From Stenocarpella maydis (taxonomy: Eukaryota; Ascomycota; Sordariomycetes; Diaporthales; Diaporthaceae), in assembly GCA_002270565.1 (NCBI GenBank), contig NQMI01000185.1, positions 1 to 64,000 on the forward strand: a DNA stretch of 64,000 bases, written 5' to 3'. Below the pieces are notes generated by a model. That model ran no database searches. It worked only from the letters and a program-made list of their open reading frames with translations, and had not been told where the DNA came from. Shown piece by piece: positions 23,581 to 36,600 of this stretch. A program made the position numbers and the translations under genes. The first letter of the stretch is position 1. Each line of letters opens with the position of its first letter.

Positions 23581-24761
23581 GGCAAGAAGAATCCCATCAC
23601 TGATTTCCAGGGTCGGATTGCCAATCGGGCTTGGTGGAACCTGACCCGCCATCGGTGCGGCCGGGCTGAGAATACACTAATGGCACATGGATACCTCGAT
23701 TTGCGGACAGCAAAGCCGGGGAATTAGGAGGGTAAGAGGAGGCGGAAGGTGTGCACGCCACCCGGGCCAAGACGGGCGCGGTCTCGGAGCGGAGGACAAG
23801 CTTCACCTAACAACACCAAGCTTTTGGGCGCTGGCCTGGGTGTGCTGCCAAGCGATGGGACCCCACCTCGATAGCCCCAGGGGTGATTGATCTCAAGGGG
23901 CTCGCGGAGGTTGTTCACAAGATGCGCGGCCCTGCAGTAGTGGGCTTCGGTTTGGGCCCGTGACAACGCGCGGAACTGACTGACTCAGGACGCAAGCGGC
24001 GATGTTGATAGATAGCTCCTATGTACTCCCTACACTGGGCAGCAAATGTGGCCACGCGAATTCTAATATTCTTTGCGACAGGTTCTGCATGTCACGGCGC
24101 AATGGGATGCAAATTGCCCAACTCGGCTCTTGTGGGGGCAGCGGCAGGTTGCATATACCAGCCCTTGCAGGTTCATTTGCGCGCAGGCATATGCCATGTC
24201 GAAATTCCAACAGAGACTGTCTGGTTCGCCCCCTTTCTGGCAGGAGGTTCGCAAGCCTTCTACCTAGGTACTCGAATTGGCAGCTCGTCCGAGCCCGGCC
24301 CCTAAACGCCTGACTAGGACGCTGCCAAGCTGCTGTGCCGCGGCGTATCGATATGCACCCCAGGCGTTCGTCAATTATGTCGACAAAGAGAAACAGGTCA
24401 CGGACTGAGACATTCGCGGACCGTCCAATCAATCCCCGGAAGACATCCGAAGGTGGGCATTGGCCTTGGCCCAAAAGGGCTGTTGATGTGTTAGCAGCGC
24501 CGATGGGAGGCCCGAGGGATCGGAAGTGGAACAAAAACATCACTATCACGTGACTGGCAGGTAGGATGAGACAGTAGGACAAGAGCCAGCCGTGTTTCTC
24601 ATTTTGTAGCTGGTGGAGGGTTGCAATTTGTGAAGGTGTGTTCTGTTCAGGGACGGAAGAATGGTTACTGACCTGGACCTGGTGAGCTTAATACTGGCGC
24701 GCCTGGTTTTTAATCTAGATCTAATGTTCTGATTTCCGTTCTCCTCTCCACCCTGGGCCGG

Positions 24762-24792
24762 GATAGTAATTAGTATGTTATCTATCTATATC
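24762..24792. promoter_or_regulatory. GATA-box cluster upstream of the OPT transporter
   Basis: Four GATA cores within 31 bases: one on the plus strand (24762-24765) and three on the minus strand (TATC at 24779, 24783 and 24789). They lie about 550-575 bases before the ATG. In fungi the nitrogen regulators AreA/NIT2 bind clustered GATA sites, and oligopeptide transporters are often under nitrogen control. Inference only. Confidence 0.4.
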
Positions 24793-25336
24793 CTACTCAC
24801 AAGGCATGTCACCCCTCGTCCGAACCTTTCGATTTGGCTGGTGGGTTCCATTCCCCACAGCTTGTCCGCTTGCGGAAGGTCGTGTCAAAATACTCGTGCC
24901 ATGTCAAACTTTTGAGAGATGTTGGCGACCTGTACGCTCAAACATAGACACAGGCTCACGCATCTCATCCTTGCCTCCCCCTCCTCTCATCGACCGCCCC
25001 TGCAGCCAACCCTGCCACCTGCATCTTTTTGTGTAACCACTCGACCGCGGGCCCTCAACTCGACCGCCGGTTTTGTCGCCACACTTCTCCGGGCCCAAAA
25101 TTACTCATCTGCTTTACCCTCCCATAGAAATACCACACCACCCTCAGGCTTGAGTCTTCATGTCTCCGCGCCTCAGCCTTCCACCTTGACCTACCTGTCT
25201 CATCTCAGCTTGGCCTCTGATAACCTGCTGCCATCAGGCCGAGGAGAAGTTGACTCAGCTGAGAGAAAGCTCCTCACATCCGCAGGGCACAGGCAGTCGG
25301 ATCGAGGCCCAGACGCCTGCGCGCAGCACAGCCATC

Positions 25337-28300
25337 ATGGGCTTCTCATTCCGGGGAAAGGGCTCGGAGCAGCCCGTCGTCGTCGGCGAGGCTGACCAGG
25401 GCAGTTCCACGGGCACAGAGGTCCCGACAGAGGTCCATCTGAAGAAGTTCAAAAAGCTCCACCAGTTTGACCCCTTCCTCGACATCGACAAGCTCGACAG
25501 GGTAGACGATGTCCTGGCTGCGGGGGACCCCGAGAAGGAGGCTATCGTGGAGGAGCAGCTCATCATCGATGACTCTCCCTATCCCGAGGTCAGGTCGTCG
25601 GTAAGCAATGCCAGGGAGATACAGTCATACCGAGGCCAGGCAATTTGCTGACCGGCTCAATCTAGGTCCCTCCCACGGATGATATGGAGACTCCGGTCAG
25701 CACCGTCCGGGCCTGGACTATTGGGATGACTTTGTGTACTATCATTGCGGCTGTTAATATCCTGATGGGACTGCGCAAGTCACCCGTCACTATCACTGCA
25801 TCTGTCGTGCAGCTGATCGCTTACCCGTGAGTACCAGAGCTCAGATGCAGCCTTGCCAGGGGAGGTTGTAGATGTGTGGGTTGTCTGACAAACTCTTGCA
25901 GCATCGGCCGTGGCTGGGCTGCCGTCATGCCGAACAAGGAATACAGCCTGTTTGGACGCAAGTTTGACCTGAATCCCGGCCCCTTCAACAAGAAGGAGCA
26001 CACCATAATCACGGTCATGACGGCCGCCGGCGCAGGCAGCTCGTATGCGATCGATATCTTGCTCGCGCAGGAGATCTACTACGGGCAGTATTTCCAATGG
26101 GGCTTCCAGATCCTCCTCATCATTTCGACTCAGGCCATGGGCTACGGCCTGGCTGGTATCATGCGACGATTCCTGGTTTGGCCTGCTGCGTATGTCACCT
26201 TTACTAGCTCGACCCCCCACTCTTGATGATCAAGTCTTGCTAACGGCCGGAATAGTATGGTCTGGCCAAGCCAGCTTGTACCCTCCGTGGTCATTGCCAC
26301 GCTGCACAATCACGAGATTTCCGACCCTTCCAAGACCAACGGCTGGCGCATCGGGAGATATGCTTTCTTCCTGATCGTAGCAGGTGGGACCTTCATCTAC
26401 GAGTGGTTCCCTGTGGTCATTGCCCAGTTCCTCGCATACATCGGCCTGTTCCCGACCTGGATAGCGCCCAACAACACCATTGTTAATCAGGTATTCGGTG
26501 GCTTGAGTGGCCTCGGCCTCATCCCACTCGCCCTGGACTGGTCCATCATCTCCGGCTTCATGGGCACGAGCCCTCTCATGACTCCTGGCTTCTCCCTCAT
26601 GAACATGCTGGCTGGTATGGTCCTCGTCATCGTCGGCGTCGCTGGCATCTCCTGGGCCGGGCCGGATTTCATGCGGTACCTGCCTCTCGAGGCCAACGCC
26701 AACTTCGATCATTTTGGCAATTCATATAATGTGTCCCGGATCCTCACCCCCGAGTTCACCTTCAACGAGACCGCCTACAAGGAGTACTCGCCCCTGCTGA
26801 TCGGACCTGCATTCTCACTGTCGTACGGTGTGGGTTTTGCTGGTTTGATCTCGACGGTTGTCCACTGCTTTCTCTTCTACGGTGCCGACATCTGGAACCG
26901 TGCCAAGAGCGCGAGGTATGAGGAGCCTGATATCCATCTGAAATTGATGCGCAAGTATAGTACGTCAACAACCCCTGATATACGATGACGTCCATGGATA
27001 GGAAAAGCTGACATCAATTTTAGAGGAGGCCCCTGAGTGGTGGTTCCAGGCCACGTTCGCCGTGGCGTTCGCATTCGCAATGATCTCCTCCCAGGTCTGG
27101 GATACTCACTTGACGTGGTGGGCGTTGATCATATCTATCCTCATCGGCGTATTCTTCACGATACCCGTCGGTATGCTCACGGCCATCACAAACAACCAGG
27201 CCGGCCTAAATGTCATCACCGAGTTGATCGTGGGCTACATGACGCCGGGCAGACCTGTGGCTATGATGCTATTTAAGAGTTATGGTAAGCAGCTTCCACG
27301 GAAACAGCAACCTCCTCCCAGAGCATATATCTTGAATCCGTGCCCACGCTGTGGTCGGTTCCATGATGTGTTGGAATAAAACTTGTTCCTTATTCTCCTT
27401 AACACTGACTCCTAATGCTGCAGGATATATGATGACATATAACTGTCTGCAATACACCATGGATATGAAACTTGGTCACTACATGAAGATCCCGTAAGTG
27501 ACTCCTTAGCACAGACTGGGCATATTTCAGAGCAAGTTTCGTGCCTCGGGTGTGTTTTTAGCCCCGCCGGTTCCTCAAGCGTCTTGCGGGACAGCAGGTC
27601 TCTAGAAAAGACCCGTGACACTCACTCTTTCTCCACCCCACTCGGTGTCTCTCTAACCTACTGCTCGGAATCCAAAAGCTGACCCCGAGGGCTACAGACC
27701 ACGCGCAATGTTTGCAGCGCAGTTCTTCCCAGTCATCTGGTTGTCTATTGTGCAGATCGCAACCTACAACTTCCTCCGTGGTAACATCGCCGGAATCTGC
27801 ACGCCAGACCAGCCGCAAGGCCTCACATGCCCCAACGCGAAGACATTCTTCAACGCCTCCGTCATCTGGGGTGTCATCGTAAGTCACCCAACACTGACAC
27901 TCCCACCCCAGCCAGTGGCTGACACTGAGACGTCTAGGGACCTGCCCGGATGTTCGGCGCCGGCCAGCTGTTCTCGTGGGTGAACTGGTTCTGGCTGATC
28001 GGCGCGGCCTGCCCCGCGATCCACTACTTCTTCGCGCGCCGGTACCCGCGCTCGTGGCTGCGATACCTGTTCACGCCCGCCATCTTCGGCGCGGCGGGCA
28101 TGATCCCCCCCGCGACGACGTGGTACCTGATGAACTACGTGCTCTTCGGCCTGGCGTTCAACTGGCTGGTGCGCCGGCGCTTCTTCGGCTGGTGGACGCA
28201 GTACAACTACGTCCTCAGCGGCGCCCTCGACATCGGCCTGGCGCTCACGGTCGTCATCTCCGGCCTCGCGCTGGGCCTGTCGGGGAGCACGTTCCCTGAC

Positions 28301-28405
28301 TGGTGGGGCAACACCGTGCCTTATAATACCCTCGACATGAACAACGGCGCTGTGACCAAGGTGCTGCCCGATGACGGTAGCTTCTTTGGCCCCACGACAT
28401 GGTAG
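25337..28405 (+). CDS. OPT-family oligopeptide transporter
   Basis: Eight exons: 25337-25600, 25666-25826, 25902-26189, 26256-26959, 27024-27284, 27424-27493, 27698-27878, 27938-28405, giving 798 residues, normal for the family. All junctions keep frame, and several introns show CTAAC or CTGAC branch points. The N-terminal 95 residues are acidic, soluble and probably cytosolic (FDPFLDIDKLD). Signature motifs are present: NPGPFN-KKEH early in the membrane domain and the conserved KIPPR motif formed across exons 6 and 7. About a dozen or more hydrophobic segments follow. OPT proteins use the proton gradient to import tetra- to hexapeptides or related ligands (glutathione, siderophores in other branches) at the plasma membrane. 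The start ATG at 25337 has a good context (GCCATCATGG); an upstream in-frame ATG-like extension from 25250 is not favoured. Convergent with the FAD oxidase gene 240 bases away. Confidence 0.95.
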
Positions 28406-28645
28406 ACGTGGCAACGCTGGGACAGACTTTCGAATCTGCTAGCCTGGCCCTTCGGGGTGAACGATTTATGGGACACGTGTGTATCTACTATGTAATCGAT
28501 TCAAGACAGAACACGACATAACTAAACTTAACGTCTAATCATGGATATATCAGCTCCATCTCGATCTCATGCCTGCTGCATGCCAACGGCATGTGCATAT
28601 TCTCTTAACAGCCACAAAGACCCATCCAACAAGTGCACGCGGACG

Positions 28646-30351
28646 TTAGCTTCCGACCGGGATCGATTGCGGGTTGGAGAACAGGTTGCCCGGGTCAATC
28701 TTCTTCTTCAGCCCCTTGAGCTTCTCGAACAAGACGTCGCCGTAGTACAGCCTGCCCGCCTGGTCAGCGCTCAGCTCCGAGTCCACATAACCCTGGTACG
28801 CCCCGTAGTTCCCAGCACCGAGGACGCCAGCAACCTGCCCGTAGAGGTCGTTGACGAGGCTGATGCCCGCCGGCACGGGGAACGCCTGGCCCGGCCCGCT
28901 GGTGAAGCCCGAGACCTCCATGACCCACGTGGTGTCGCGGCGCCAGAACGCCGACTCCCCGCTCCTGCGGTCCAGGAAGATCTGGTTGTCGACGCCGCCC
29001 TGCAGGCTCAGCGTCACGTACCACGGGACGGCGGGGTCCCTGCCCTGCTGGTGCGTCCGGCCCTGCTGGTGCGCCCGGCCCCAGCCCACCAGGTTCCGGA
29101 TCGCCTGGCCGGGCAGCCCCGGCGCGGGCACGGTGATGCTCTTGGTGTAGAACGTGTCGTGGTCCGGCGCCGGGGCGTAGCCGCTCTCGCCCGGCCGGGG
29201 GTAGGCGATGTCGCCGCCGTAGTTGGCGTCGGCCAGCGCGTCGGCCCACGAGTACTCCCTGACGTAGGTCGGGCTGTCGCCGTCGCCGGCGCCGGGCTCC
29301 GGCAGGCCCCGGAGGAGCCCCGGCAGGACCGTCCTGTTGAAGGCCGCCGCGGGGCCGAGGTACACGCCCTTGAGGTTGAAGGTGCCGAAGGCGTCGAGGC
29401 TGACGTCGAACTGGAAGTTGCGGTCTAGCCCGGAGGTGGCGTTGTTCGCATAGTCTTGGATGTGCTTGAGGGCCGAGACGCTCTGCTCGGTGTTGGCACT
29501 CAGCCCGGGCCAGGTGAGATAGACGCCGGTCAGGGCTTTTGGGTACGCAAATGTCTGGGCGTAGAAGGTGGTTGCGATGCCGAAGGACGCACCGGCTCCC
29601 TTCATGGCCTGGAACTGCGTCAGCTACGAGAGAGCAGAGAAGTGCTCTCTCAAGATCCGGAATCACTCACGAAGAAAACGTCCTTGTATTGCGTTGATGT
29701 GGCATGGACCACAGACCCGTTCGCCAACACAACGTCCATGCCCACGAGTGAGTCGATAGCAAGTCCGTGTGCCCTCGTGGTGAACCCGTCTCCTCCGGCG
29801 GTGAAGTGACCGCCAGCCCCGACATTGGCACACGTCCCGTGCGGAAGTGCCCTCCCGGATGGCTGCAGCGCCAGCTCCAGGTTGCCCAGCCTCAGGCCCG
29901 CCCCGAACGTCGCTATGTTCGTCGTCTTGTCGAGGCTGACGCTCTGGAACTTCTGCAGGTCGATCATGACCGCGCCGTCCCTCCCTCCCGCGCCATAGGA
30001 CCCGTACGAATGGCCCCCGGAGCGGGCCTGCACCTTGAGGTTGTACTGGGCGGCGCAGAGCACGGCGTCCGAGACGTGTTGGTTGGTCGCGGCGACGACG
30101 ATGGCTGCGGGCTTGAACTGGAGGCGGAGGTTGTAAGTCGATGAGTAGCTGGCGAAACTGGAGTCTGAGGGCTTGATCACTGTCAGCTTCTTGCCGGTCA
30201 GACAGTCCACCACTGAGGCCCTGGGTGCAACCAGGCGAGGGTTCGGTTCTCGTCCCTGTGCCACCTGTGGGAAGCTGTGGATGAGGCAAAACAGGACTAA
30301 TGCCCACACGCAGCGGGAAAAGAGCCCCGTGAGTTTGTTACGGGGAGTCAT
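28646..30351 (-). CDS. Secreted BBE-type FAD-linked oxidase
   Basis: Two exons, 29671-30351 and 28646-29608, 547 residues. The acceptor TTCCAG was chosen because it gives DVFFAMKGAGASFGI, matching the family's (D)LF.A.RGAGASFGI; a CTGAC branch point sits just before it. There is an N-terminal signal peptide (LVLFCLIHSF, cleavage near residue 32). The FAD-binding PCMH domain has RSGGHSYGSYG with His114 and HGTCANVGAGGHFTAGG with Cys174; a His and Cys in these places make the bicovalent FAD link of the berberine-bridge-enzyme class. The C-terminus carries the BBE domain (YYGD...KKKIDPGNLFSNPQSI). Substrates in this class range from oligosaccharides to alkaloid-like compounds and cannot be told here. 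The exon 2 region is strikingly GC-rich and contains a duplicated HQQGR peptide. Confidence 0.93.
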
Positions 30352-32613
30352 GATTGAGGACCAGAACTACCGTGTGTACAGGTAGTACTCCTAGGCCATG
30401 GGTGTGATAAATGCTTCACGGTCAAAATATTCAGACTCTGGGGCATTTGCGCATCCACCTGGTGGAATATGTAGACCAGAAGGCACTATAAGTCGCAAGT
30501 TTATGTCTATTTGTTGTCATCTGGACCATGGTGGGGGGGGGGTTCTGTCCCTGTCTGTCTAGTTGTGCATCAAACAAGCCACTCCGGCTGAACACGAGAA
30601 CTATCGCCTTGAACGCGCTGATGCAATGCAACACTGACTTCGAACTCGGGTATTACTTAGGTAATATAGGTCAACGTTAGTGGGCGGCTGAAAGATTAAG
30701 CCTAACTTGGCGTAAGCAATCCCTTGAATACACGGGACACAGCAGGGCGCCAAGATTCCTCCGTTGGATAGAGTCAAGCGCACAATCGGAGCGAGGAGTT
30801 CCAGCCCTTTATGCGGTGAATTGTGGTAGTCCTGGCTCAGCTGAAAGGGCCCATATGGAAAGTCGCCTGCATGCATGTAGGATATTATATCCAACTTGCA
30901 CTACCTAGTAGCCTGCATTCGCTTCTTGCGTGCAACAGGTGACTTGATTCTATCTCGCAGTCGATGAGAAAGCCCGAACTGCTGCCTCATAGGTATAGTG
31001 GAGGGTGAAACAGATGTATCATCAATTTTTTTAAGAGCCGGGAGATGTTTTTCAGAGCTTGTAATCCTCGGTATACGGTACTGCCTAGGTAGGATTCACC
31101 TATGTCTGTGCAGCCGGATATCATGCAGGCAGAACTTGAACTGGCAACACAAACCCACTCATTCACAATATTCGCACACTGAGCGTAGTCACACCCGGTT
31201 GGTAGAGTCTGCCGGCCCGTAACTCTGTCCCGTGACTCGATCAGCTAAGTCGTGAACGACTTGAGGTTTGATTGTATGGGCGGGTGTTCTCGCATAAGGC
31301 GAATACAGTCATTTGGTCTATGCCACTCTTTATGTTTCCTGTTCCTCGGTGCGTCACGGCCTGCCGTTTCTCTTGCTCGGACGCGGTGGTCTCAGGGATT
31401 CATGGTGCGTGTCTACCGAGGTGTCCCCTGCTGCTGATATCATCCAGCTCGCTTTTAAAGCTCTACGAGCAAATTATGGTTATCCTAGTATGCGTTATCT
31501 GTATTGTATGGCTCGAAATTTAACAATGCGAGATAGAAATGATGTGTGAGATGCCGCCAATATCCTCAACCTTCGAGGTCTGTGTGGAGCATGTGCACCA
31601 ACGCATTCCAAACTCGCAACGCTGTGAATGCTCGGCAGCGGTGGTGATCCACAACCGTGCGGCCAGGTAGGGTACCTAGGTAGCCTAGATTTGTCTCCAT
31701 GGGTGCCCTCTGTGCAAACTTTGAATGAGCAGATGTCACGATATAAGGGTGTAATCAGGGGTTGCAACAAGGTGTGGCGTCACTTTTGTGCGACAGCAGA
31801 TAACCCTGACTTTGTGGCTGACAGTAATGTTCCATTGCGCCTCGGTACTTGGCTGAGGTCAACAGTTCCTCCCAGGGGCAGACGGAGGTACAGGGCAACA
31901 TGCAGCAGCAAGCATGTGACGGTTCAGGGCATGCAGGACTCAAAGTGTTTGCTTTTGATGATGTCTTGAATTCTAGCGCATTGGCCTGCATCTAATGCGA
32001 TCATGGGTTGGGTATGTAGACTTGAAAAAAAAAAATTGAGAGAAAACATATTGTGACCAGTAGCTGGTGTGCCATCTATGCCTTGTGTTAGGTGAGGCTC
32101 ATTCTGTTGATGACGGTGCTCAAGGTCTCTGTTACAATCCCCATATTGACCAACGAATAAGCATTTCCTCCGCAAAACTTCTGGTGGGTATAGAACGCCA
32201 GTGTAAATGGTGCCACAAAATTCTTCTTGCTGACTCTCCTTCAGGTGCGGTCTTATGGCTCATTTCTTCATCTTATCCACTTCCCAAAGAAAAAAAAAAA
32301 ATAAGAACAAGGGAAAACAATGATACCGCCTGCTTCTCCATGCCCGATAGAAACATTATTTTGAAATTAAAAAGTAGATCGATTAAGCCAGGAGCGTCGC
32401 GAGCGCGCTCCTCGCCGGTGATGTCCTTCCTGGACAGGCCACATTAGGCCCAGAATGGGTGGTATCTCGAGGCCAGTCGCGGCGGCGGCGGCGGCAAGCA
32501 TACAACAGAGCTGCCGAGAGAGCCAGACGGAGCCGCCCACGGCATCGTGACAATGGCGGGACATGGCCAGGCGGCAGGGACCAAAAAGGGGCCGAGCCTG
32601 CGCGCGCGCCCTA
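30352..32613. other. Intergenic, no gene supported
   Basis: Short open frames only, none with a motif. A palindromic GGTACCTAGGTAGCCTAG stretch lies near 31669, and A-runs lie at 32025 and 32290. Confidence 0.5.
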
Positions 32614-33627
32614 CTAGGCCCTGCCCCTGAGCCTAGCCCAGAGCCCCCTGCCGCCGCTGGCCCTGGCGCGGAACCCGCGCGGCTTCTCGCCCACGGGGCT
32701 GGGCGGCACGCTGTCCTCGGGGCACTCGATCTCGAGGTCGAGGCGGTACCGCCTGACGGAGCCGGTGTCGTCGCCGAAGCACACGCGGCGCCGCTCCTTG
32801 GGCACCAGGCACTCGGGCACGCAGTTGCGCATGATCCAGCCGCGGACGCCGCGCGACGCCGCGTCGATGGCCGCGTACTCGAGGCGCCGCGTGCGGTCCG
32901 AGGTCCAGTAGTGGGTCGTCTGCGGTGGGAGGGGGGAGAGGGGGGTCTCGGATCTCAAGTATGGCTGGTTGGGTTGTGCTGCTGTGGAGTGGGAGGATTT
33001 GGGCTTCTCTGATTGTTGTTCTGTGCTGAGGTTGTCGAGGTGGAGGCTGACGGGGGCGATATCCGAGCTGGGGTCTTGTGGTTGTGGGTGTTCCTCTGGC
33101 TGGTCCAGTTGTTCAGGGGAGGGGAACTGGAAGTAGGAGTATGGGTCGTTATGCTGGGGCTGTTGTTGAGGGTTACCCCGGGGTGGCGAGCGAGAGGCTG
33201 TGATGCTGGACCGGGGCATGTTTGATATCGGCCGAGAGCGCCGGAGGGGGGGCCTCTTTTGTGACATCGAGGTCCGGGACTGGGATTCTGTGCAGGGCGG
33301 TGATGACGAGGACTTGGCGTGAGATGCTTGTCGGTACCGTTTTGACGACTGCGAGGTGCGGGTGGGGGTGCTCGACTCGTAGCCCGAGTCCTGGCGCACC
33401 ATCTGGAAGGAGGCAGGATTCTTGTCGAAGTCGTCCCCCCTTGAGTTTCTTTGCCTTCTGACAACAGGCGACTCTACGGGCATGGGGATCCTCGCCGTCG
33501 ACGCCCCCCGCTCATCAGGTGTGCAGCCCGGCTCATAGAGCTCGACATCTTGGAAGGAGTGGTACGTGGTTGTGGAGTAGAAGCTGGCCCTCGAGTGAGA
33601 GCGAGGCACGGGTGACTGGCGTGACAT
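32614..33627 (-). CDS. Conserved fungal protein, disordered N-terminus with C-terminal basic domain
   Basis: Single exon, 337 residues from the first ATG (33627); the frame continues upstream only through a TTG. Residues 1 to about 240 are low-complexity, rich in Ser, Pro, Gln and Arg (SQSSKRYRQASHAKSSSS, PQQQPQHNDPYSYF), hence probably disordered. The C-terminal 100 residues are different: PPQTTHYWTSDRTRRLEYAAIDAASRG and WIMRNCVPECLVP, then a charged VCFGDD-GSVRRYRLDLE segment, which looks like a small folded domain I have the impression is conserved among Sordariomycetes. It has no signal peptide or membrane segment. Function unknown; a regulatory or scaffold role would fit but is not shown. 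Confidence 0.7.
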   Translation of the reverse strand: MSRQSPVPRSHSRASFYSTTTYHSFQDVELYEPGCTPDERGASTARIPMPVESPVVRRQRNSRGDDFDKNPASFQMVRQDSGYESSTPTRTSQSSKRYRQASHAKSSSSPPCTESQSRTSMSQKRPPLRRSRPISNMPRSSITASRSPPRGNPQQQPQHNDPYSYFQFPSPEQLDQPEEHPQPQDPSSDIAPVSLHLDNLSTEQQSEKPKSSHSTAAQPNQPYLRSETPLSPLPPQTTHYWTSDRTRRLEYAAIDAASRGVRGWIMRNCVPECLVPKERRRVCFGDDTGSVRRYRLDLEIECPEDSVPPSPVGEKPRGFRARASGGRGLWARLRGRA

Positions 33628-36600
33628 GATTGTGGAGGTGGCTGAGCCGATGTGACTTCGGGGTGCCGGACTGTGAAAGGCGTGCGCGTCGGGATACTGA
33701 TGGGAACGCGTCCAAAACTTCCTCCGCGACGCTGCGAGCGTTTGTTTCCTTGTTCCGGACAAGCTTGACTCGGAGGTGAGCCGGATCTGTTGGGCGGTTT
33801 GAGGTGAGGAACTCGCCGTTGTTTATGAGTTTGACTCTGCTCATGCGGACCCGCGCAATAATCCTCCGCACACAGAGAAGTCACTTCGGCTAGCCGTCGT
33901 TCATTCCCTGGCCCCTGGGCTAGGATGGAGCTTGGGGTGTGCCGACAAGAGAGTTCGTCACGGGCGATTGACGAGTTGCGGTCAACCGATCCTTTTGGGG
34001 AGCCGGGGGCCTCCAAGGGCAGTTCGAATCGAGGAGAATGGCGCCGGGGAGCTGGCAAGCGACGAGCAGTATGGAGCCCCCTCACACCTGTGCGGGTCGT
34101 GAGCTTTATGAGCTGTCCGCCAGGGGCAGCAGGCTGCCCGACTGCTTGCCGGGCCGCCTGGCTTCTAGAACCTCTGTTGCTGCGGAACCGACCCGTCGAT
34201 CCGTGTGCTGCGTGGACTGTATCAGCCGTGCCAACGTATCAGAGCGGAGTGTTGGAAGGCGTTGAGGCAGAGCGCCAGGCCCTCTATTGGCGCTTAGGAT
34301 CCGACTGGGCGCATGTGCTGGAGACGGGGCCCTGCTGGCACAGCAGACCAGGTGGCAGCGGCACAAGACGCGTGTGTGCGTGGGTGCGCTATGTAGTCAG
34401 GGTAGTGTGCAGCAGCGTGCAAAACCAAAACCAAGACCAAGACCAAAAAAAAACAGACGAAAAAAAAAAAAAATTAAATAGTAATAATATGCAGCCTGGG
34501 ATTTGTGCAGATTCAGGCCCGCCCCATCCAGCCAGGCCAGCCCATGCGGACTAGAGATCAACACCGCCCTGCCGAGTTGTGGAACCGTTGACACAGAGCT
34601 CCGTTACCGCCGTGGGCGAGCCGCTGCTGGCCTGGGCCCAGGTGCCAGGACCAGGTCGGCGGGAAGCGACAGAGTCTTGGAGGTGAGATGCCCAACCCAG
34701 AGACGGCGCAGAGACGATCCCGCCAATGTCACCGTCGACTGTGACTGCTATGGCCCGGGGCGCAGGGTGACGTGGATGGGCGATCCGGTGCCAGGTCGAG
34801 ATGGCCAGCTCGTTCGAGTTGGAACACACTTTGGGGGCCAACACGACGGATGGATCTCATCCAGGCTGGCCGGGTGATGGCGGTCAAAGGGCAGGCCAAC
34901 TAGTCGAGAGACCTTGATGTACGGAGGGAGTATTGTCTGGTGGTTGCGGTGATTCGGAAGTCATGAGCGTGACCCTGGCCCCGGTCGACCCCACGCCGCG
35001 GTCCACTTAATGCAGGATGAGCGTGCAGGCTGGGATTTCAAGAGAGCGGTCAAGGACAAAACGACGAGCGCCCAACGCGAGATCGCCAACGCAGGTCGGA
35101 AATCGAGATCTTGATAGCCAGGTGGTAATAAACGTAGCAGAGTCGATGGGAATCCCGACAGACAGCAGGACAAGTGAGTAAGTACTACGTATTGTAAGAC
35201 CATGGGCGTGAACGGGGTGGGGAGGGGGTTCCCCCGGAGGAGAAAAACCTACTCCGGCTCGGCCTACCAGCACAGGCAAGAGGACGAGGTCGGAGGTCAG
35301 ATGCAGCAGGTGACTCGACCAGGGCCCTGGGGCTGGTTCCTGAAGCGCCGAAACAGTGTGGCAGCAGCTGCAGGACTGCAAGGACTGCAGGGGCAGCAGC
35401 ACGAGCTTACGAAGGGACGTATCCGGGTCTTGTTCGTGGGCCTGGTTGATCACCCGGCGCAGCTGAGGTGGAAGGGTGACCTGCGTGGGACCGGGCGTAC
35501 AAGGTTGATCCCAAAAGCTTCCAAAGATTCTGGCGCCCTTCTATTGTGGGGAGGAGGAGCTGGAGATGTGGGTATCGTCCCCTGCAGCTCGTGGCCGATG
35601 GGGTCAGGAACTCTGGATCACGACTCCGCGAGTCCGCGACAGTACCACCAGCTACCAGCCAGGCAACGCTTCTCCAGCTTTGGGAGACCCAGGATACGGG
35701 TACCTCGTCGTCATCGGCCGGAGGACCGAGGACTCAACCGACCAAAGACGGCTAGAGGCGGTGTTGCCGTGGAGTGCGCGCAGCACCCGGTCCAGTGCTT
35801 GTCCGGGACAGTCCACGAGGGATCCAGAGCACGGTGGTCCGAATATGTGTTCATATGTGCCGCTTCGCAGCGTGTCTACTGTCTATCCGGGAGTGGCCGC
35901 TACACGTGATCTAGTCTAAGCACGGGACGGAGGCATTCGTGTAGCAATGCGGTTGTGATGGCATTGCCGCGGACGGCGCTGGGCGCTTCCCAAGAGACCA
36001 AGAACTGCTCAACGTTGGTTTGGCCATGCAACCAAGCCGCCGTCGCAGGGCTAGCGAGGGCTGCGGGCGGGCTGCGGGAACTCGGGTTGGCAGGTCGCCA
36101 AAGTGCACAGCGATCGGATGGGCCATCTACTATTACTAGTGTAATGTCGCATGTGCTCGGCGCGCGAGGGGGCGGGATGACTACGGAGCTGTTCATATCG
36201 CCCAAGACGAGTTTGATGACGATGAGAGGGCCGTGTTTCGAGTTGAGGAAGCGATTAATGCCTCTAATTTGCATTGCGCCAGGCGTGCACGGTGCTGGCA
36301 TGGTGAGCACATAGTGCTAAGTATTGTAATGCCAGTTATTATGTGAATGCCAAATACCGTTCCACGTGGCCAGCCGACGGAGGACATGCATTCATGCCCG
36401 GCTGGAGTGACACAAGCCCGATCATGTGCTCGTGTATCCCCCTCGGCACGAGATCGGAGGGGGGTTTGAGCCTGGCTATTTCGGGAATGCACTTTCACAT
36501 GCCGCTGCGTGCCTCGCACCTCGTCGTAGTGTATGTAGGGTAGCTCGCCGCTGCGCGAAGTTTTGTTGTGTCAGTCAGGGTGGCGTCGAGAGCTGACGGG

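Larger units (their letters stand above)
23027..25336. other. Intergenic, including the OPT gene promoter and leader
   Basis: No supported gene. It contains a short tandem repeat (23528-23580) and a GATA-box cluster (24762-24792). The 300 bases before the OPT ATG are C/T-rich, as in many fungal 5' leaders. Confidence 0.5.

Noticed and set aside
24019..24582. 187-codon minus-strand frame with overlapping frames on both strands
   Set aside because: Several equally long overlapping frames and no domain; typical of GC-balanced non-coding DNA.
28541..29428. 295-codon plus-strand frame rich in Arg, Val and Ala
   Set aside because: Antisense shadow of the GC-rich exon 2 of the FAD oxidase, which has clear family motifs on the other strand.
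25337..30351. Secondary-metabolite gene cluster around the OPT transporter and FAD oxidase
   Set aside because: No polyketide synthase, peptide synthetase, terpene cyclase or pathway regulator is visible anywhere in the window.
33628..33762. Extension of the disordered protein to 382 residues
   Set aside because: It would need a TTG start; the first ATG is at 33627.
35202..35909. 235-codon plus-strand frame
   Set aside because: Composition is Gly/Arg/Ser-rich with no domain or conserved-looking block; kept as possible only in the intergenic note.
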